The position numbers and the translations under genes were made by a program. A stretch of DNA of 64,000 bases, taken from contig NZ_AJXW01000020.1 of the NCBI RefSeq assembly GCF_000264375.1, forward strand, positions 62,001-126,000, read 5' to 3'. The DNA is from Rhodanobacter thiooxydans LCS2. GTDB taxonomy: Bacteria > Pseudomonadota > Gammaproteobacteria > Xanthomonadales > Rhodanobacteraceae. Positions 61,805 through 64,000 of this stretch are shown piece by piece (positions within the stretch are counted from its first letter, which is position 1; each line of letters starts with the position of its first letter). A model generated the notes under the pieces. That model had not been told where the DNA came from. It was given only the letters and a program-made list of their open reading frames with translations, and did no database searches.

Positions 61805-61973
61805 GCCGCTGGAAGCCGAGAAGAATAGGTGCGACCAACATGTCCGTCAAGCTTTTTTGTGCATGTCGATGCGAAATTGTCCGCCGCCATCGTCCCGTCC
61901 GGCGATCCGGCTGGATGCCGTCGTGCTTCGTTTAAGCTGCAGCGATTCGCGCGTTCTTCTACAGGGTTGATGC

Positions 61974-63740
61974 ATGCACGAAATCGGCTTCATCCGCGAC
62001 CTGGCCGTGGTGATGATCGTGGCCGGCGCCACCACGATCCTGTTCCAGCGGATGCGGCAACCGGTGCTGCTGGGCTACATCCTGGCCGGCGTGCTGATCG
62101 GGCCGCACACGCCGGGCGTGCTGGTGGGCGATCCGCGCGCGATCGACGACATCTCCAATCTCGGCGTGGTGCTGCTGATGTTCACCCTGGGCCTCGAGTT
62201 CAGCGTGCGCAAGCTGCGCGAGGTCGGTGTCGGCGTGCTGGTCGCGGCCGTGGCCGAGGTCGGGCTGATGCTGTGGATCGGCTACGGCATCGGCGGCCTG
62301 TTCGGCTGGAGCGGCAAGGACGCACTCTTTCTTGGCGCGATCATTTCGCTGTCCTCCACCATGGTGGCGACGCGCACGCTGGCGGAAGGCGGCCAGCGGC
62401 AGCAACCGTTCGCGCAATTGGTGGTCGGGCTGCTGGTGGCCGAGGACATGCTGGCCATCGTCATGCTGACCTTGCTCACCGCGGTGGCGATCGGCGGCTC
62501 GGTGCAGGCGGAGACTGCGTTCGCGCTGGTCGGCCACCTGGGCCTGTTCGTGATCGTCGGGATGATCCTGGGCTTGTTGTTGCTGCCGCGGCTGGTGGAT
62601 TACGTTGCCGGTTTCGATCGCGACGAAACGCTGCTGGTCAGCGTGCTCGGCATCTGTTTCGGTGCCAGCCTGTTCGCGGCATGGATGGGTTTCAGCGTGG
62701 CGCTGGGCGCTTTCCTGGCCGGCGCGGTGGTGGCCGAGTCGCGCAGCGTGGGCAGGGTGCTGCACCTGGTGGAGCCGCTGCGCGACATGTTCGCGGCGCT
62801 GTTCTTCGTGGCGATCGGTCTGAAGATCGACCCGGCGATGCTGCTGCAATACGCGCTGCCAGCGCTGCTGATCGCTGCAGTCGTCATCGTCGGCAAGACG
62901 CTGACCTGCGGCCTGGGCGTTTTCATGATCGGGCATGAACCACGCACGGCGCTGCGTGCCGGCCTGGGCATGGCGCAGATCGGCGAGTTCTCCTTCGTCA
63001 TCGCCACGCTGGGGCTTTCACTCGGTGTCATCAGCGATTTCATCTATCCGATCGCGGTGGCGGTCTCGGTGCTGTGCATGGCCACCTCGCCCTACCTGAC
63101 CCGTTCCGCCGACGCTCTGGCCGATGGCCTGCGCAGGTTGACCCCGCGTTCGTTGAGGTTGCTGGCGACCAGCTACAGCGGTTGGCTGGAGAACCTCAAG
63201 CCGGTCGATGAAAACGCGGCGATCGCCGCCATGTTCCGCCGCCTGCTGTGGCATATCGGCATCAACGTGCTGCTGGTGGTGGCGCTGTTCGTGATCGGCG
63301 CCTACGTCAATGCGCACAACTGGAGCTGGTTCTCGATGCTGGGGATCGACCGGGAGCTGCGCCACACGCTGATCTGGGCCGCCGCGCTGTTCCTGTCGCT
63401 GCCCATGCTGATCGCGGTCTACCGCAAGGCCGGGGCGCTGGGCATGCTGCTGGCGGAGATCGGCATACGCGAGCGGTTTGCCGGCGCCTACACCCAGGCC
63501 ATCCGCAACGTGTTGGCGAGGGTCATTCCGCTGGCCACCCTGCTAGCGCTGGCGCTGCTGGTGAGCGCACTCAGTTCGGCCATCCTGCCGCCCCGCGGCG
63601 TCGCGCTGTCCCTGCTCGTGCTGGGCGTGCTGGCGGCGGTGGTGCTGTGGCGCGGCCTGGTGAAGATGCATGCGCGGCTGCAGGCGGCGCTGAAGGAGAC
63701 CCTGGAAAAGCCCGCCCCGCCCGGGGACGGCGCGGGCTGA
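61974..63740 (+). CDS. CPA2-family cation:proton antiporter (KefB-like, no RCK domain)
   Basis: A 588-residue membrane protein. The Na+/H+ exchanger domain (about 1-385) has 'QPVLLGYILAGVLIGPHTPG', 'LGVVLLMFTLGLEFSVRKLR', 'GAIISLSSTMVATRTLAEGG' and 'GLLVAEDMLAIVMLTLL'; the Glu-Asp pair in 'AEDM' is the ion site region of KefB/YbaL-type carriers. Kef proteins normally go on to a cytosolic TrkA-N (RCK) domain. Here the C-terminal 190 residues instead hold about four more TM helices ('GINVLLVVALFVIGAYV', 'TLIWAAALFLSLPMLIAVY') and no GxGxxG. The exchanged ion is probably K+ or Na+. It is monocistronic. Confidence 0.9.
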   Translation: MHEIGFIRDLAVVMIVAGATTILFQRMRQPVLLGYILAGVLIGPHTPGVLVGDPRAIDDISNLGVVLLMFTLGLEFSVRKLREVGVGVLVAAVAEVGLMLWIGYGIGGLFGWSGKDALFLGAIISLSSTMVATRTLAEGGQRQQPFAQLVVGLLVAEDMLAIVMLTLLTAVAIGGSVQAETAFALVGHLGLFVIVGMILGLLLLPRLVDYVAGFDRDETLLVSVLGICFGASLFAAWMGFSVALGAFLAGAVVAESRSVGRVLHLVEPLRDMFAALFFVAIGLKIDPAMLLQYALPALLIAAVVIVGKTLTCGLGVFMIGHEPRTALRAGLGMAQIGEFSFVIATLGLSLGVISDFIYPIAVAVSVLCMATSPYLTRSADALADGLRRLTPRSLRLLATSYSGWLENLKPVDENAAIAAMFRRLLWHIGINVLLVVALFVIGAYVNAHNWSWFSMLGIDRELRHTLIWAAALFLSLPMLIAVYRKAGALGMLLAEIGIRERFAGAYTQAIRNVLARVIPLATLLALALLVSALSSAILPPRGVALSLLVLGVLAAVVLWRGLVKMHARLQAALKETLEKPAPPGDGAG

Positions 63741-63802
63741 CGCACGCGGGCGCCCGGGAAGGTTGAACCTTTATCTCGACTGACGGTCACAGCCCGGACT
63801 CG

Positions 63803-63831
63803 TTGCCAAGACCAGACAAGCGCCGCACAAT
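63803..63831 (+). promoter_or_regulatory. Predicted promoter for the gene at 63901
   Basis: TTGCCA (63803-63808) and CACAAT (63826-63831) are separated by 17 bases and lie 70 bases before the start codon. Confidence 0.5.
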
Positions 63832-63900
63832 GCGGAGCCTGCCTCTATCGGAGAGGCTCGGACGGCAATGCCGGCATATCCATACATGAGGGAGTTACGA

Positions 63901-64000
63901 ATGAAGCACTTTCTGCGTCCCACGCTGACGGCGGTCGCGATGGCCGTGGCGCTGGGCATGACGGCCAGCGCTGTCGCCCAGACCGCTGGCGCGGCCGGTA
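63901..64000 (+). CDS. Exported protein, N-terminal part only (cut by window edge)
   Basis: The first 33 codons are visible: a standard signal peptide (MKHFLRPTLTAVAMAVALGM, then cleavage near 'SAVAQT'). GAGGGAG lies 8 bases upstream of the ATG. The mature protein lies beyond the window, so the family cannot be named. It is exported to the periplasm or outer membrane. Confidence 0.75.
   Translation, partial: MKHFLRPTLTAVAMAVALGMTASAVAQTAGAAG

Overview
The window is 64 kb of GC-rich chromosome from a gammaproteobacterium. Gene content, protein sequences and gene order point to the Xanthomonadales, most likely the Rhodanobacter/Dyella group. This placement is an inference from the sequence; no database was searched. 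Coding density is high, nearly every tRNA gene encodes its own CCA, and many genes are joined by 1-4 base stop/start overlaps. I see no rRNA operon, no CRISPR array, no transposase and no prophage.

Positions 1-25.7 kb are mostly accessory and metabolic genes in short units. They include an SnoaL-like secreted protein, an SRPBCC/ArsR pair, a PD40 beta-propeller protein, a sirtuin, a secreted amidohydrolase, two glyoxalase-fold proteins, a GNAT acetyltransferase, a glutathione transferase, a DFR-like reductase, a VIT-family transporter, a penicillin-acylase-type Ntn hydrolase, a succinate/acetyl CoA-transferase and a patatin. A quinol-type nitric oxide reductase (norB) is followed divergently by a TenA/heme-oxygenase-fold protein with a likely di-metal site and by a PAS-GGDEF-EAL c-di-GMP protein. 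Then come lipA, a small conserved protein, an AhpD-like protein, a cysteine-synthase-fold enzyme and an aminopeptidase P.

Positions 25.9-41.7 kb are housekeeping operons in the order familiar from other gammaproteobacteria: pyrG-kdsA-eno-ftsB-ispD-ispF-mgtE-truD, then surE-pcm-yqaA-nlpD, then divergent yhbY and rlmE-ftsH. Two differences stand out. mgtE is translationally coupled to ispF, and no rpoS follows nlpD. Two inverted-pair REP elements of the 'GTAGGAGC' type sit in this block, and one supplies the mgtE stop codon.

Positions 42.0-51.9 kb hold tRNA genes for Arg, Pro, Arg, His, Lys and Leu, then the proteostasis cluster tig-clpP-clpX-lon, hupB, tRNA-Val, tRNA-Asp and ppiD. The cluster covers nascent-chain folding, ATP-dependent proteolysis and outer-membrane protein folding in the periplasm.

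Positions 52.0-61.3 kb hold mltD-gloB divergent from a yafS-like gene, rnhA and dnaQ (the same order as in E. coli), then tRNA-Ser, a PP2C phosphatase, and the divergent ppsA/ppsR pair that controls PEP synthesis, followed by a DUF1249 gene. Positions 61.4-64 kb hold a reverse-strand tRNA-Ala-Glu-Asp array, a CPA2 antiporter without an RCK domain, and the first 100 bases of an exported protein. I did not find a clearly new multi-gene system. The best leads are the norB-adjacent di-metal protein, the REP elements, and the repeat/hairpin array near 61.3 kb.
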